The notes beneath the pieces were generated by a model. It did no database searches, was not told the DNA's origin, and was given only the letters and a program-made list of their open reading frames with translations. From the NCBI RefSeq assembly GCF_007753095.1, contig NZ_CP036348.1, positions 2,604,001-2,668,000 on the forward strand: DNA of 64,000 nucleotides, read 5' to 3'. The translations under genes were made by a program, and so were the position numbers. Shown here in pieces: positions 17,113-26,678 of the stretch (positions within the stretch are counted from its first letter, which is position 1; the number at the start of each line of letters is the position of its first letter). The stretch is from Rosistilla carotiformis. Lineage in GTDB: Bacteria > Planctomycetota > Planctomycetia > Pirellulales > Pirellulaceae.

Positions 17113-18284
17113 TTGGCCGTCCAGAGTTCGTGACCGCGTTGCAATTCGTCCGCAAAGATCTCACGCAATTGGTCGGTGCTGGGCGTGCGACCATCGCGCA
17201 GGTTGGCGAAGTACCAATCCCACGACATCCCCAACGCATACGTAAACGAAAACGCGCTGGCGGCGCCGGCGGCCATCCCGACCCAGGGGATCAATTTCAA
17301 TACCTCGCGGAGCGCCATCCGCGTGGCGATTCGCGAACCGGCGGCGCTGCTGAGTGCGGCCCAGTGCGACGCCGTCAATTCCTGTTCATAGATCTTCCCC
17401 AGCCGGAGCGCCAGATGGGACTGGATCGCCAGCACGACCGGAATATCGACCCACGGAACCGGGACCGCGCCGGCTGTGGCGGCCAAGCTGCTCGACGCCA
17501 GCACCTGCCAACGGGCCCGTCGCTGACGCTTGCTGCGATGGCCGCGATCCTCCGTTCCCAACGACAACAGCGCTTGGCGGTAGGCATGCGGCAGGTATTG
17601 CAGGATCGCTTGCCGAAGCCGCGGTCCACCAAAATCGGGATCGGCGAATCCATCTTCCAGCCGCGTCAGATCGACGGGGATCATCTGGTCGTAGAGCCCG
17701 GCAAACTGTTCGGTCTTGCGATCGATTAAGGTTTGCAGCGCGTCGGGGATCGGCGGGGGCGATTCGCCGTCGGGATGTTCGGTGGCAAACGGATCGATGC
17801 CTTCGGAAAGATCGATCGCGCCGGTCGCTTCGTGCAGGCAGGTCAGCAACAGGAGCACGGGACGCTGGGGCGCCGATTTGCGAATCCGGCGGAGCGGTTC
17901 GAGAACATCGGCCAACGCCTGGTCGGCGACCCGGACGGTCACGATCATCAACTGAGTCGATTCGCTGTATTTTGCGATGTCGCCCACGGGATCGTAAGCC
18001 GCTTCGCCCAAACCACGCGTATCCAAGAAGGTCAGCAGAGGATCGACCGGATCGGGAAAATCAAACCGCCGCGACGACTTGGTCTCGGGACGAAAGCCCT
18101 CGCCGATCGTCGCCTGTTCGGCGCCGGTCAACGAATGGATCACCGAGCTCTTGCCGCTGCCGGTCTTACCAAACAACCACAGCACGGGGATTGGGGCGGC
18201 GGCCCGCAGCGGATCGATCTGTTGCTGGTATTCACTATCGGATTGCGGGATCTTGTTCCGCCAACGCTGCCAAACTGAGCTCAT
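17109..18284 (-). CDS. P-loop GTPase with C-terminal DUF697-like membrane region
   Basis: This 391-aa protein has a GTPase domain at the N-terminus: G1 GKTGSGKS at 39-46 and a DTRGLGEAAYD switch II segment in which Arg replaces the usual Pro. The C-terminal part (about 230-370) has hydrophobic helices (SSLAATAGAVPVPWVDIPVV; VLKLIPWVGMAAGAASAFSF) resembling DUF697. It lies directly upstream of and overlaps the second GTPase gene. The frame remains open upstream to 18437, but that extension looks non-coding. ATG 18284 is chosen on family start (MSSVWQRWRNKIP), although no clear Shine-Dalgarno is seen. A tandem GTPase pair suggests hetero-oligomeric action at a membrane. Confidence 0.8.
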   Translation of the reverse strand: MSSVWQRWRNKIPQSDSEYQQQIDPLRAAAPIPVLWLFGKTGSGKSSVIHSLTGAEQATIGEGFRPETKSSRRFDFPDPVDPLLTFLDTRGLGEAAYDPVGDIAKYSESTQLMIVTVRVADQALADVLEPLRRIRKSAPQRPVLLLLTCLHEATGAIDLSEGIDPFATEHPDGESPPPIPDALQTLIDRKTEQFAGLYDQMIPVDLTRLEDGFADPDFGGPRLRQAILQYLPHAYRQALLSLGTEDRGHRSKRQRRARWQVLASSSLAATAGAVPVPWVDIPVVLAIQSHLALRLGKIYEQELTASHWAALSSAAGSRIATRMALREVLKLIPWVGMAAGAASAFSFTYALGMSWDWYFANLRDGRTPSTDQLREIFADELQRGHELWTAK

Positions 18285-18502
18285 CGAATTTTGGGGGAAT
18301 CCATGGTCGAACCGAAGGTGATTGTAAACAGCTCCGCGACCTCGGATCGGCCAGCGGAACTTCCACCGACAATTGTGACAGTTGTGGCGACCGCCAGCAC
18401 CCCACGCAACGCCCGTTCGCGGAGGAATTGCCGGCAAAACGGGCGATCGCAGCGATCTACCGACCGCAACGCTGCAGGTCCAATGCGAGCCGAAGGAACA
18501 AA

Positions 18503-18946
18503 TCAGGAGACCACAAGCGTTTCAAACGCATCGGCACTCGGTTCGTGCCAAGAGATCAGAACGCCACCGGAATCGTAGCGTTGAGGGTTGTTGCGTTGAC
18601 ATCGCGTGATCCTCAGCCGCGCCCAAAAAGTCGGCAACACGATCCGCACGATCTCCTCTGGGAAAAATTGGCGCGACGCGACAAAGCCGATTCCCATCTT
18701 GGAGAAATCCATCGTATAGATTCCCAGCGGGGCTGGCGATCGTGGGAATGCGTGTAACGTTTCTTCGAAAAACAAGATACCCCGACCGCGGGCTCGCATC
18801 CGCGGTGAAGCCCTGGTTTCGAAAGCGCAAGGTGACATTGCGCCATTGTCACCAAAGAACGCTTCGTGACCTTCGGTCAATTCGATATCCCAAACGGCGT
18901 TTTCAATCAGCTTTGCCAAAGCTTGTTTGTAATTTTCTTCCAGCAT
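18503..18946 (-). CDS. PilZ-domain (c-di-GMP receptor-like) protein
   Basis: This 147-aa protein has an N-terminal helix (MLEENYKQALAKLIENAVWD) and then a PilZ-like beta-barrel with both c-di-GMP-binding signatures. These are R45-x3-R49 (RASPR) and D80-x-S82-x2-G85 (DFSKMGIG). The barrel strands GVLISW and IVRIVLPTFW follow. The gene starts inside the 3' end of the HD-GYP gene (40-base overlap), so a phosphodiesterase and a putative sensor of the same second messenger are co-translated. Output is unknown. The PilZ call rests on two short motifs and the context and should be treated as probable. Confidence 0.72.
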   Translation of the reverse strand: MLEENYKQALAKLIENAVWDIELTEGHEAFFGDNGAMSPCAFETRASPRMRARGRGILFFEETLHAFPRSPAPLGIYTMDFSKMGIGFVASRQFFPEEIVRIVLPTFWARLRITRCQRNNPQRYDSGGVLISWHEPSADAFETLVVS

Positions 18947-19893
18947 TCCAAAAATTCCTGTTCGTATCCATCGCGTTCATGTTCCAGTACTTCGATCGCG
19001 CGGCGTTTCGGCATCGGCGTTCGATAGGGACGGTTGCTAGTCAACGCCTCAAAGACGTCGACCACGGCGCAGATCTTGGCCCACGGATGGATTTCATCGC
19101 CCGAGATACCGACGGGATAGCCTCCACCGTCGACACGTTCGTGGTGCTGATAAACCATCATCAATTGGCCTTCGGTCAAGTCTTCGCGGTGGACCAATTG
19201 TCGAAATCCGGTTACCGGATGCATCTTGATCTCGCGAAATTCGAGTTCGGTCAGTCGCCCTGGCTTGCATAAGATCTTGTCGGGTATCTGCAGTTTGCCC
19301 AGATCATGGACTAAGCCGCCCGATGCGATTTGGGCAACGTCCTCCTGGCTGAAGCCGATTTCCGCTGCCAACATGCCCGCGTAAAACGCAACGTTGGCCG
19401 AATGTGTGAACGTGGCGTAATCGTGGTGAAGGACACGGAACAGATCGATGCTGGCGAATTGATCGCTGCAGACGATGTCGGCGGTCTGTTCGCCCAGGTA
19501 GGTCGCCGTGGAGACCGAAGCATTTGGATCACCCGATCTAAACGCCGATCCCAACAAATCACGGACGACTTCGTTTAAAGCCCCGGCGCGTGCGGAGACG
19601 GGAACGTTCGCCCCCGGATTGTCGATCATCTCACGTAGATAACTTTGATACGACGCCTGTTCGTTCTTGCGGATATAGAGCTTGTTGACGCCGCGGCTGC
19701 GCAGTTTCACCAGATCGATCTGTTCCAGCGGATAATCACTCCCTCGGTACAGCACGTAGCGCCGATCATCTTGTTCCTCCTGAAACAGCTCGATTCCAAC
19801 AACCGACGAAGGAACCAACGTCGATACACTGATTGGAATAAAACTAGAAACGAGGTCGTCCATTACGCTGGAATCCTGAACAGTTGCCGACAT
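18907..19893 (-). CDS. HD-GYP domain protein (cyclic di-GMP phosphodiesterase)
   Basis: This protein has about 328 aa. An N-terminal DUF3391-like region (LVSSFIPISVSTL, then YVLYRGSDYPLEQIDLVKLRSRGVNKLYI) is followed by an HD-GYP domain. The metal-binding pair is H196-D197 in VHDLGKLQIPDKIL, and the GYP signature is HHERVDGGGYP at 250-260. The family hydrolyses c-di-GMP to pGpG or GMP. The longest frame begins at 20070, but ATG 19893 (MSATVQDSSV) is preferred because the upstream part is basic and unrelated. No receiver domain is present, so input is unclear. It overlaps the PilZ gene downstream. Confidence 0.88.
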   Translation of the reverse strand: MSATVQDSSVMDDLVSSFIPISVSTLVPSSVVGIELFQEEQDDRRYVLYRGSDYPLEQIDLVKLRSRGVNKLYIRKNEQASYQSYLREMIDNPGANVPVSARAGALNEVVRDLLGSAFRSGDPNASVSTATYLGEQTADIVCSDQFASIDLFRVLHHDYATFTHSANVAFYAGMLAAEIGFSQEDVAQIASGGLVHDLGKLQIPDKILCKPGRLTELEFREIKMHPVTGFRQLVHREDLTEGQLMMVYQHHERVDGGGYPVGISGDEIHPWAKICAVVDVFEALTSNRPYRTPMPKRRAIEVLEHERDGYEQEFLECWKKITNKLWQS

Positions 19894-20355
19894 GAGGGGC
19901 GCCCTAACGTGGATCGTAGGAGCAACCGATGGAATTGCAAAATACGCACAGGTCGAATCACGTGTGACGAAGACGAATTGAGGACAGCGTGGTTGATCAT
20001 CTCGATTTTCCTCAACGAGTTGCCAAACGTTGAAAACGCGCGACAACACGCCTAGGCACGACGTGGCCAATGATTAAATCGCCGCGATCGAATCACTACC
20101 AAAGTGGCTTCGACGAAACTTCGACTCTCAAACCTAGCACGCCCACGGCCGTTGTCAAAGCTTTCCTATGGGTGGCAAATGTTCCCCATCGGTTCTAGGT
20201 GGATGCATGCTCCGGATGGACCGTTGCGATCGCGTTGTATCCCGATTTTCCCTGGGTGGGGCAGGCGACAACGAAATACGTTATGTTGGCAGGACGTAGT
20301 TTAAGAGGGACCATCGCAATTTTGTTTCCGCAACAGATGGCCGCGACAAAGTGAA
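19894..20355. other. Divergent intergenic region upstream of the HD-GYP gene
   Basis: These 462 bases are without a supported gene. They should carry the HD-GYP promoter on the reverse strand and that of the 165-aa gene on the plus strand. I saw no convincing operator, terminator or RNA gene. Confidence 0.35.
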
Positions 20356-20853
20356 ATGAATCACGACACCGATCCCATCCGCACACCGAGCGTTGTTGCA
20401 CAGCAGATCCCCTGCTTCCAAGGCTACAGGGAGACGCTGCATCGACGCGAAAGCGATCGACGGGTCCGCGATAAGCTCTGCGACTTGCTGGTCGCATCGA
20501 AGCGTATTGTCGACCGACATTTGGCGCGGCAAGTCGATCAAGGAATTCTCAACTGCCTCGCCGCTGGCGAGCGCCTGAAATCGCGGATCGACCAATTGCT
20601 GCAAACGATTCAATCGAACTGCGACGCGCCGTTTTTCGATTCGCGAGAATGCAGCGATCGCTTGCTAAGCGAAATCGATGCGATCGAGTCTTCTTTAATA
20701 ATGACAAGCATTTCGATCGGTGAGATTGCGACAGCCTTGCCCAAACACGATACGTCGAGCCTTGAAACGATTGGCAGATTGAACGATGCGGTGAACGATC
20801 TTACGCAGCTGTTCGCCGAACGTTCGCAAAGGATCCAATCGGTGGCGATCTGA
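20356..20853 (+). CDS. Hypothetical helical protein (165 aa)
   Basis: The frame from ATG 20356 encodes a soluble, mostly helical protein with balanced composition. It begins MNHDTDPIRTPSVVAQQIP and contains long amphipathic stretches (SKRIVDRHLARQVDQGILN; RLKSRIDQLLQTIQSN; DRLLSEIDAIESSL). There is no signal peptide, membrane segment, metal motif or recognised domain. It lies 55 bases before the PVC dehydrogenase gene and could be co-transcribed with it. The ribosome-binding site is weak. A reverse-strand frame over the same bases has poorer composition. The function is unknown; I think it is a real gene but not certainly. Confidence 0.55.
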   Translation: MNHDTDPIRTPSVVAQQIPCFQGYRETLHRRESDRRVRDKLCDLLVASKRIVDRHLARQVDQGILNCLAAGERLKSRIDQLLQTIQSNCDAPFFDSRECSDRLLSEIDAIESSLIMTSISIGEIATALPKHDTSSLETIGRLNDAVNDLTQLFAERSQRIQSVAI

Positions 20854-20908
20854 CCGCGACCTCCGTTTTGCTGCTTTTCGGCTTCGCAACTTTTTCTCAA
20901 GACAATCC

Positions 20909-23884
20909 ATGTCCATAAAGCATCCTTTCCCTACGCTATTCGTTGGTGTTCTTTTCGGTTGCACACTTGCATGCCCGGCACCGTCTCAGGGGCAAGAATC
21001 CGACCAACCGCTGCCAGCCGACCAAGCGGCGAGCAGCATGCAAGTTCCTCCCGACTTCCAAGTGCAATTGTTTGCTGGTGAACCTGCGGTACAGCAACCG
21101 ATCGGTTTTTGCATCGATGACCGCAATCGACTGTGGGTCGCCGAAGCTTACGCCTATCCGGTTCACGGTACAGGAAAAAGTGACAGGATCGTGATCCTTG
21201 AAGACAGTAATGGAGATGGCCGTCACGATCGGCGAACCCTCTTTTACGAAGGACTCAATTATGTCACCGGGATCGAAGTCGGGTTCGGCGGCGTTTGGGT
21301 GATGTCCCCGCCCTCGATGCTCTTCATCCCCGATCGTAACGCCGACGACATCCCCGATGGGCCGCCGCAGGTGATCCTCGATGGGTTTGGCAACCATGCC
21401 AACGCTCACAATTTAGCGAACGGTTTCGCCTGGGGACCCGACGGTTGGTTGTACGGTACCCACGGGCGAACCAATTGGTCGATGATCGGGCGCCCCGGAA
21501 CCGCCGAAGCCGATCGCCAACGGTTCGACGGTGGCGTCTACCGATACCATCCGGTGCAGCATCGCTGGGAAGCGTATGCCGATGGTACGACCAATCCATG
21601 GGGGATCGATTGGAACGACTTGGGGCATGCCTTCATCTGCAACTGTGTCAATCCGCACCTGTTCCAAGTGATCCAAGGAGCGCACTACGAACCGTGGCGC
21701 GGTCGAAAATCCAGCCAACACGCATATCAACGGATCGATACGATCGCCGACCATTTGCATTATGTGGGAATCAGCGATGTTCGCCGCGGGATCGGATCGG
21801 CCGACGAAGATGCCGCCGGCGGCGGTCACGCCCATTGTGGCACGATCATCTATTTGGGCGATGCGCTGCCCGAACCCTACCGTAACACGTTGATGACCAA
21901 CAACCTGCATGGCCGCCGGATTAACAACGACATCCCGCGACGCAGCGGATCGGGCTACATCGCCTCCCACGGCCCCGACCTGATGCGTTCGCAAGACCCT
22001 TGGTTTATGGGAGTCACGTTGGCGTATGGCGCCGCGGGTGAGATCTATGTCAGCGATTGGAGCGACACTGGCGAATGCCATAGCGTGCGGAACACGCAGC
22101 GTCAAACCGGCCGAATCTTTCGGATCACGTACAAGCAGGAGTCGATCCCACGCGTCGATCTGAGCCGTTATTCCGACGACCAATGCGTGGCAGCTCAGTT
22201 GCACGACAACGACTGGCACGTCCGCCATGCCCGACGACGATTGCAGGAACGGGCTGCCAGCGGCGCGGACATGCGGAAGGTCCATCGCGATTTGCATCAG
22301 ATGTTTCGTTCGCAAACCGCGGCGCCGAAGCGGTTGCGGGCACTCTGGGCGCTGCATGTTACCGGTGGTGCGTCGGACGAATGGTTGACCGAATTGATCG
22401 ACGATCCCGAGGAAGCGATCCGGTCGTGGGCGATCACGCAGTTGTGCGAAGATCGGCAACCGTCCGCCGCCGCGATGGCGATGATGCTCGATCGCGCCAC
22501 AACCGGCGATTCGCCACTGGTCCGGTTGTCGATCACCAGCGCGCTGCAGCGGATGCCGCTGGCGGCGCGTTGGGATTTGGTCGAAGCGTTGGCGCAGCGC
22601 GGCGAAGATGCCGACGACCAAAATCTGCCACTGATGTTGTGGTATGCAACCGAACCTTTGATCGACGACGATCTGCCCCGCTACGCTCGACTTGCACGGA
22701 ACGCTCAAATTCCACGCCTGCGGATGAACATCGCCCGCCGGATCGCGTCGTCGCCACTGGCGGACCAGGGCATCCCGTTGCTGATCGATCGCGGTTCGGA
22801 CAGTCGACGCGACGATGCGATCACCGCAAACATTCTGGATGGATTGTTAGAAGGGCTCAGCGGTCGCAAGGTCGCGTTGCCGGCGACTTGGGCTGACGCC
22901 TACAAAGCCTTTCAAGCGAGCGACAGCGCCGAGGTACGCTCGCTGGCGACGCGCGTCGCACTCGCCTTAAACGATCCCGGCGCGATCTCGCGATTGCGCC
23001 GCGTCGCTGTCGATCGGCAGTCTGCGGCAGTTGATCGCAACCAAGCGATCGACGCCTTAGTCGCACGGGGTGCTGTCGGTCTGGATGCCGATCTGCTCTC
23101 CTTGATCGACGATCCTGACGTCCGTCGCGCCGCAGTCCGTGGATTGGCCCGATACGCCAACGAAACGACGGCGTCTCAGTTGATTGCGGCCTACTCGAAA
23201 TGGGAACCGATCGAACAACAGGATGTCTTGCAGACGCTAGCGTCGCGGCCGCAGTGGGCCCGCCAACTAATGATGGCAATCGACGACAACCAGATCGCGG
23301 CCAAAGATCTCACGGCGTTTACGGTGCGGCAATTGCGATCGCTGAACGACCAACAAGTCTCTGCGGATCTGGACCGCTTGTGGGGCAAAGCACGTCCGGC
23401 CGGGGAGGATCGGCAAAAGCAGATTGGTGGCTACAAAAAGTGGCTGACTGCCGAATTGATCGCCACCGCCGACACAGCGCACGGTCGCGAACTGTTCACC
23501 AAGAATTGCGCCACGTGCCACAAATTCTTCGGCAGCGGAGGGGACATCGGGCCGGACATCACCGGTGCCCAACGCAGCAACCTCGATTATTTGCTGGAAA
23601 ACATCGTCGATCCCAGCGCGGCGGTCGCCAAAGATTATCGGATGCAGGTGCTGCAATTGATCGATGGCCGGGTGATCACCGGATTGGTGGAATCCTCCGA
23701 CGATCAATCGATCACGATTCGGACGGTCAACGACCGCAGCGTGATCCTGCGTGACGATATCGATCTGCAAACCGAATCGCCCGTATCGATCATGCCCAGC
23801 GGATTGTTAGACCCGATGTCGGAGGCCGATATCCGCGACCTCATTGGTTATTTGCAGCAGCACCACGCCACGGGCTCCCATTAG
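20909..23884 (+). CDS. PVC-type membrane-bound dehydrogenase with HEAT repeats and C-terminal cytochrome c site
   Basis: This 991-aa secreted protein has a signal peptide (residues 1-28 or so, ending PSQGQE). A sugar-dehydrogenase-like beta-propeller follows (about 45-420; VPPDFQVQLFAGEPAVQQPIG, ILEDSNGDGRHD, HNLANGFAWGPDGWLYGTHGRT). A HEAT-repeat region runs about 430-830. A C-terminal haem-binding domain has CATCH near residue 870 and GGDIGPDITGAQ. This is the large paralogous family known in Planctomycetes and Verrucomicrobia as 'putative membrane-bound dehydrogenase'. It probably oxidises a sugar or aldehyde and passes electrons to its haem, but the substrate is unknown. Domain order and length are typical. 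Confidence 0.92.
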   Translation: MSIKHPFPTLFVGVLFGCTLACPAPSQGQESDQPLPADQAASSMQVPPDFQVQLFAGEPAVQQPIGFCIDDRNRLWVAEAYAYPVHGTGKSDRIVILEDSNGDGRHDRRTLFYEGLNYVTGIEVGFGGVWVMSPPSMLFIPDRNADDIPDGPPQVILDGFGNHANAHNLANGFAWGPDGWLYGTHGRTNWSMIGRPGTAEADRQRFDGGVYRYHPVQHRWEAYADGTTNPWGIDWNDLGHAFICNCVNPHLFQVIQGAHYEPWRGRKSSQHAYQRIDTIADHLHYVGISDVRRGIGSADEDAAGGGHAHCGTIIYLGDALPEPYRNTLMTNNLHGRRINNDIPRRSGSGYIASHGPDLMRSQDPWFMGVTLAYGAAGEIYVSDWSDTGECHSVRNTQRQTGRIFRITYKQESIPRVDLSRYSDDQCVAAQLHDNDWHVRHARRRLQERAASGADMRKVHRDLHQMFRSQTAAPKRLRALWALHVTGGASDEWLTELIDDPEEAIRSWAITQLCEDRQPSAAAMAMMLDRATTGDSPLVRLSITSALQRMPLAARWDLVEALAQRGEDADDQNLPLMLWYATEPLIDDDLPRYARLARNAQIPRLRMNIARRIASSPLADQGIPLLIDRGSDSRRDDAITANILDGLLEGLSGRKVALPATWADAYKAFQASDSAEVRSLATRVALALNDPGAISRLRRVAVDRQSAAVDRNQAIDALVARGAVGLDADLLSLIDDPDVRRAAVRGLARYANETTASQLIAAYSKWEPIEQQDVLQTLASRPQWARQLMMAIDDNQIAAKDLTAFTVRQLRSLNDQQVSADLDRLWGKARPAGEDRQKQIGGYKKWLTAELIATADTAHGRELFTKNCATCHKFFGSGGDIGPDITGAQRSNLDYLLENIVDPSAAVAKDYRMQVLQLIDGRVITGLVESSDDQSITIRTVNDRSVILRDDIDLQTESPVSIMPSGLLDPMSEADIRDLIGYLQQHHATGSH

Positions 23885-24238
23885 GGCGACCGATGGTGTT
23901 CGTTCCTGATCTGGGGGGCAGCGGCCGGGGCTCGACTGAAAATGCGTCGCGTTTGGCAGGGCCGATCTTGATCGAAACGTCACAGATTTTGCAACTTTGG
24001 GATGCGATTGGCGTTAAAGCTTAACGCGGCACCAGCAGGTTGCCCACTTCGACTGGTTCGCCTGGTGTTTCTAGATCGCTTGCATTGGCTAACCGACACC
24101 CCTGTCAACGGAATTCCAAGTCGTACTGAACTGCGACCGTTGGCGTTCCGATAGTCAATACCATCGTATCGATCAGCACGACCGTTCCAGGTCGACGCGT
24201 CGATGGATGTTCTGACGACATTGGCAGGCCGTGATTTC
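23885..24238. other. Intergenic region before the toroid-like secreted protein
   Basis: About 350 bases hold no supported gene. There are A/T-rich pockets near 23975-24000 but no clean promoter pair, hairpin terminator or RNA. The frame of the following gene extends upstream to ATG 24203. Confidence 0.3.
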
Positions 24239-26395
24239 ATGATGACAAACCGCAACCGACGACGCACGCGCACCATGCTGCTCCACTCTTTGGCGATCGG
24301 CACATCGATCACCTGGGGAGGATTGTTTAGCATCGCCGTTGGCGACGAACCATTGCCCCTGCGGCCATCGGGCGTCAATCCAACGTTCCTGCCCGTGCAA
24401 GCGATTTCCGCGTCGGACGATGCGCCGTCCCCATCGCAATTCGAATCCTCGCGACGCACGGTCGCCCGCGACGCTTCCCCGTTGCCATTGGAACCGCCCG
24501 CGACCAAAGCGGCGTCGGATTGGACCGCTGCCGACAATCAAACCACGACCCCCAAGCAGGGAACTTGGGTCCCGCGGGGCAGCCACTCCCTCCGGACCAC
24601 CACGTCCCAGCGTTTCACCCCGTGGACGACTCCGACGATCGATCGCCGATCGACGACCAAGTCGACTGAATCGACACAGCGGATCCACGTCGCAGATCGA
24701 TCGAACGATCTGTCGACCTTGGAAACGACTACCGAAACCATCACCGAATCGACCCGCTCCCACACCTCGGGGGGACAAACACCGCCGAGCATGGAACGCG
24801 TGTCCGAAGCTCCTTCGAAGCTCCGCGCGCCGGAACCCGTCGAACGGAACGAAGCGGCTCCCGAAGCGATCCTTGTCCGTCCGACACAAGATGATCCGGC
24901 GCCAGCGCCGTTGCCCAGCATGCTGAACCAGCGGTCGGAAACGACCCAGACGTTGGAAGCGACCACCGAGAGTTCGCGTCGCACGCGCATCGCCCGTCGA
25001 GAGTCGACACATTCGGTGACCGAACAGCACTCCAGTTCGCATCAGTCCACGGAAACCGAAACCGTGCGATCGGGAGGGCCTCGTGAACTTGAGAAGCTGG
25101 AGATCCACGCACTGGTTCCTGTGAAGCCGCTCGATTCGAACGAACCCACCGAAGACATCGTGGAACCCAGTGAACTGCAACCGGTTCCGCAGGAAGAGAA
25201 CACCGATGGCGACATCGATGCCGAATCGCTGGAAAAATTGCGGGCTGCGATCCGCAGCTTCCCGGGCCGATCGGCCGCTCAAGAGGAGCACGACGTGGCC
25301 CGATCGCCTAGCGATCACGAGGTTCAAGACGAGGGGACCGCTTCGTCCTCAACCGACGTCTCCCAAGCCCCAGAGCGACGCCGTTCCTTGGTCGTCAGCC
25401 GCGAGGTCCAATCGCTGCAGCCCCACATCGCTCGGGTTCTGACCGATTACCACCGTCGCCCTGAAAACGTGGCTCAACGCAGTCCCTGGGGTACGTTCCA
25501 CCTGATGCTACCGTTTGGGGCCGATGCCAATGTGCAAGCGGGCCGAAGCCTTCAAAATTCGATCGCTTGGCTATGCAGCAACCGGCCATGTCGCGGGCAA
25601 CGTTTGATCACGACCACCAAGAGTGGCCGAATCTATGTTCGCCAAGGTCCTGGACTGCAAGGACACCAAGCCCAGTTGTTGGCGATGCTGGCTCAGGTCA
25701 ACGTGGAAGCGACGTACCCGATCACCGATGGCCGCACTCGGTTTACGATCGAAGATCTAATCCGCGCTGAAATGGCGGATTGCCGCCGCGGCCAGGAGCT
25801 GACGTTTTCGTTGATCGGACTGTCACACTACCTGCCAACCGATACGCGATGGCGGGCTTCCGACGGCAGCGTCTGGAGTTTTGAAACCTTGTTGGCCGAA
25901 GAATTGGCCCAGCCAATCGTCGGTGCCGCATGCGGCGGAACCCATCGTTTGATGGGACTCAGCTACGCCCTGCGACAACGTCGCATGGAAGGTCTGCCGA
26001 TCGAAGGGCAATGGTTGCGAGCCGATGCGTTCATTAAAGACTTTGTCAGCTACGCATGGTCGCTGCAGAATCGCGACGGTTCGTTCAGCACTAATTGGTT
26101 CGAAGGACCGCAGGACAATCGCGAAATCGATCGCAAGATTCAGACCACCGGGCACATCCTGGAATGGCTGATCTTCACCGCCGACCAGGACGAACTGCAA
26201 GATCCACGGTTTGTTCGCAGCGTCCAGTTTTTGACGAATGCCTTCAGCCGATACCGCACGCACGAATGGCAACCGGGGCCTAAAGGACACGTCCTGCGGG
26301 CCTTGGCCGTCTACCATCGCCGCGTCTACGGCGACGCGCGTCCTTGGGCGAACGACACCCAGCTGGCGCAACCTGCCGGCCGCACGTATCGCTAG
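24239..26395 (+). CDS. Secreted low-complexity protein with a terpene-cyclase-like alpha-toroid C-terminus
   Basis: This protein has about 718 aa. A basic n-region and a hydrophobic signal (RTMLLHSLAIGTSITWGGLF) are followed by roughly 370 residues rich in Thr, Ser, Pro, Glu and Arg with almost no hydrophobic core. The folded C-terminal domain (about 380-700) is helical, with LQNRDGSFSTNWF and TTGHILEWLIF segments that recall QW-type repeats of prenyltransferase/terpene-cyclase toroids. It also has an ACGGTHRLMGL motif. I cannot assign a reaction. The start could instead be ATG 24203; ATG 24239 gives the better signal peptide. A hairpin with a T-rich tail follows at 26512. A lineage-specific envelope protein is likely. 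Confidence 0.75.
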   Translation: MMTNRNRRRTRTMLLHSLAIGTSITWGGLFSIAVGDEPLPLRPSGVNPTFLPVQAISASDDAPSPSQFESSRRTVARDASPLPLEPPATKAASDWTAADNQTTTPKQGTWVPRGSHSLRTTTSQRFTPWTTPTIDRRSTTKSTESTQRIHVADRSNDLSTLETTTETITESTRSHTSGGQTPPSMERVSEAPSKLRAPEPVERNEAAPEAILVRPTQDDPAPAPLPSMLNQRSETTQTLEATTESSRRTRIARRESTHSVTEQHSSSHQSTETETVRSGGPRELEKLEIHALVPVKPLDSNEPTEDIVEPSELQPVPQEENTDGDIDAESLEKLRAAIRSFPGRSAAQEEHDVARSPSDHEVQDEGTASSSTDVSQAPERRRSLVVSREVQSLQPHIARVLTDYHRRPENVAQRSPWGTFHLMLPFGADANVQAGRSLQNSIAWLCSNRPCRGQRLITTTKSGRIYVRQGPGLQGHQAQLLAMLAQVNVEATYPITDGRTRFTIEDLIRAEMADCRRGQELTFSLIGLSHYLPTDTRWRASDGSVWSFETLLAEELAQPIVGAACGGTHRLMGLSYALRQRRMEGLPIEGQWLRADAFIKDFVSYAWSLQNRDGSFSTNWFEGPQDNREIDRKIQTTGHILEWLIFTADQDELQDPRFVRSVQFLTNAFSRYRTHEWQPGPKGHVLRALAVYHRRVYGDARPWANDTQLAQPAGRTYR

Positions 26396-26511
26396 GCAAG
26401 AAGCCAACCGCGGGGCTGTTTTTCGCAGCGGATAAGGCGGGAGGATGGCTGCAATCCTTCTGCCTGATCGGATTCGCGACGCCCCTCGCCCGCTTGGTTT
26501 CCATCGCTTCG

Positions 26512-26540
26512 ACCGGTCCCATGAGGCCGGTTTTCTTTTC
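26512..26540 (+). terminator. Rho-independent-type terminator after the toroid-like protein
   Basis: ACCGGTC pairs with GGCCGGT (one G-T wobble) around CCATGA and is followed by TTTTCTTTT on the plus strand. It lies about 115 bases after the upstream stop codon. Confidence 0.55.
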
Positions 26541-26650
26541 GGTTCTTTTCTCGAACCGCATCGCCCCAAGCTGCGTAGGAAGTGGTCAAACGGAAGTCGT
26601 TTTCCTAGGCTTGACCGCACCTAACACCCACTGCCCCTACCGACAGCCCG

Positions 26651-26678
26651 TTGAGTGGGCGGGGATTACGGCTATATT
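26651..26678 (+). promoter_or_regulatory. Candidate sigma-70-like promoter
   Basis: TTGAGT (26651-26656) and TATATT (26673-26678) are separated by 16 bases. The match to the consensus is 4/6 and 5/6. It points toward the ABC operon starting at 27064. This is a pattern match only. Confidence 0.3.

Noticed and set aside
20281-20613. 110-codon reverse-strand frame opposite the 165-aa gene
   Set aside because: The plus-strand frame is longer, has more protein-like composition and fits the direction of the next gene.
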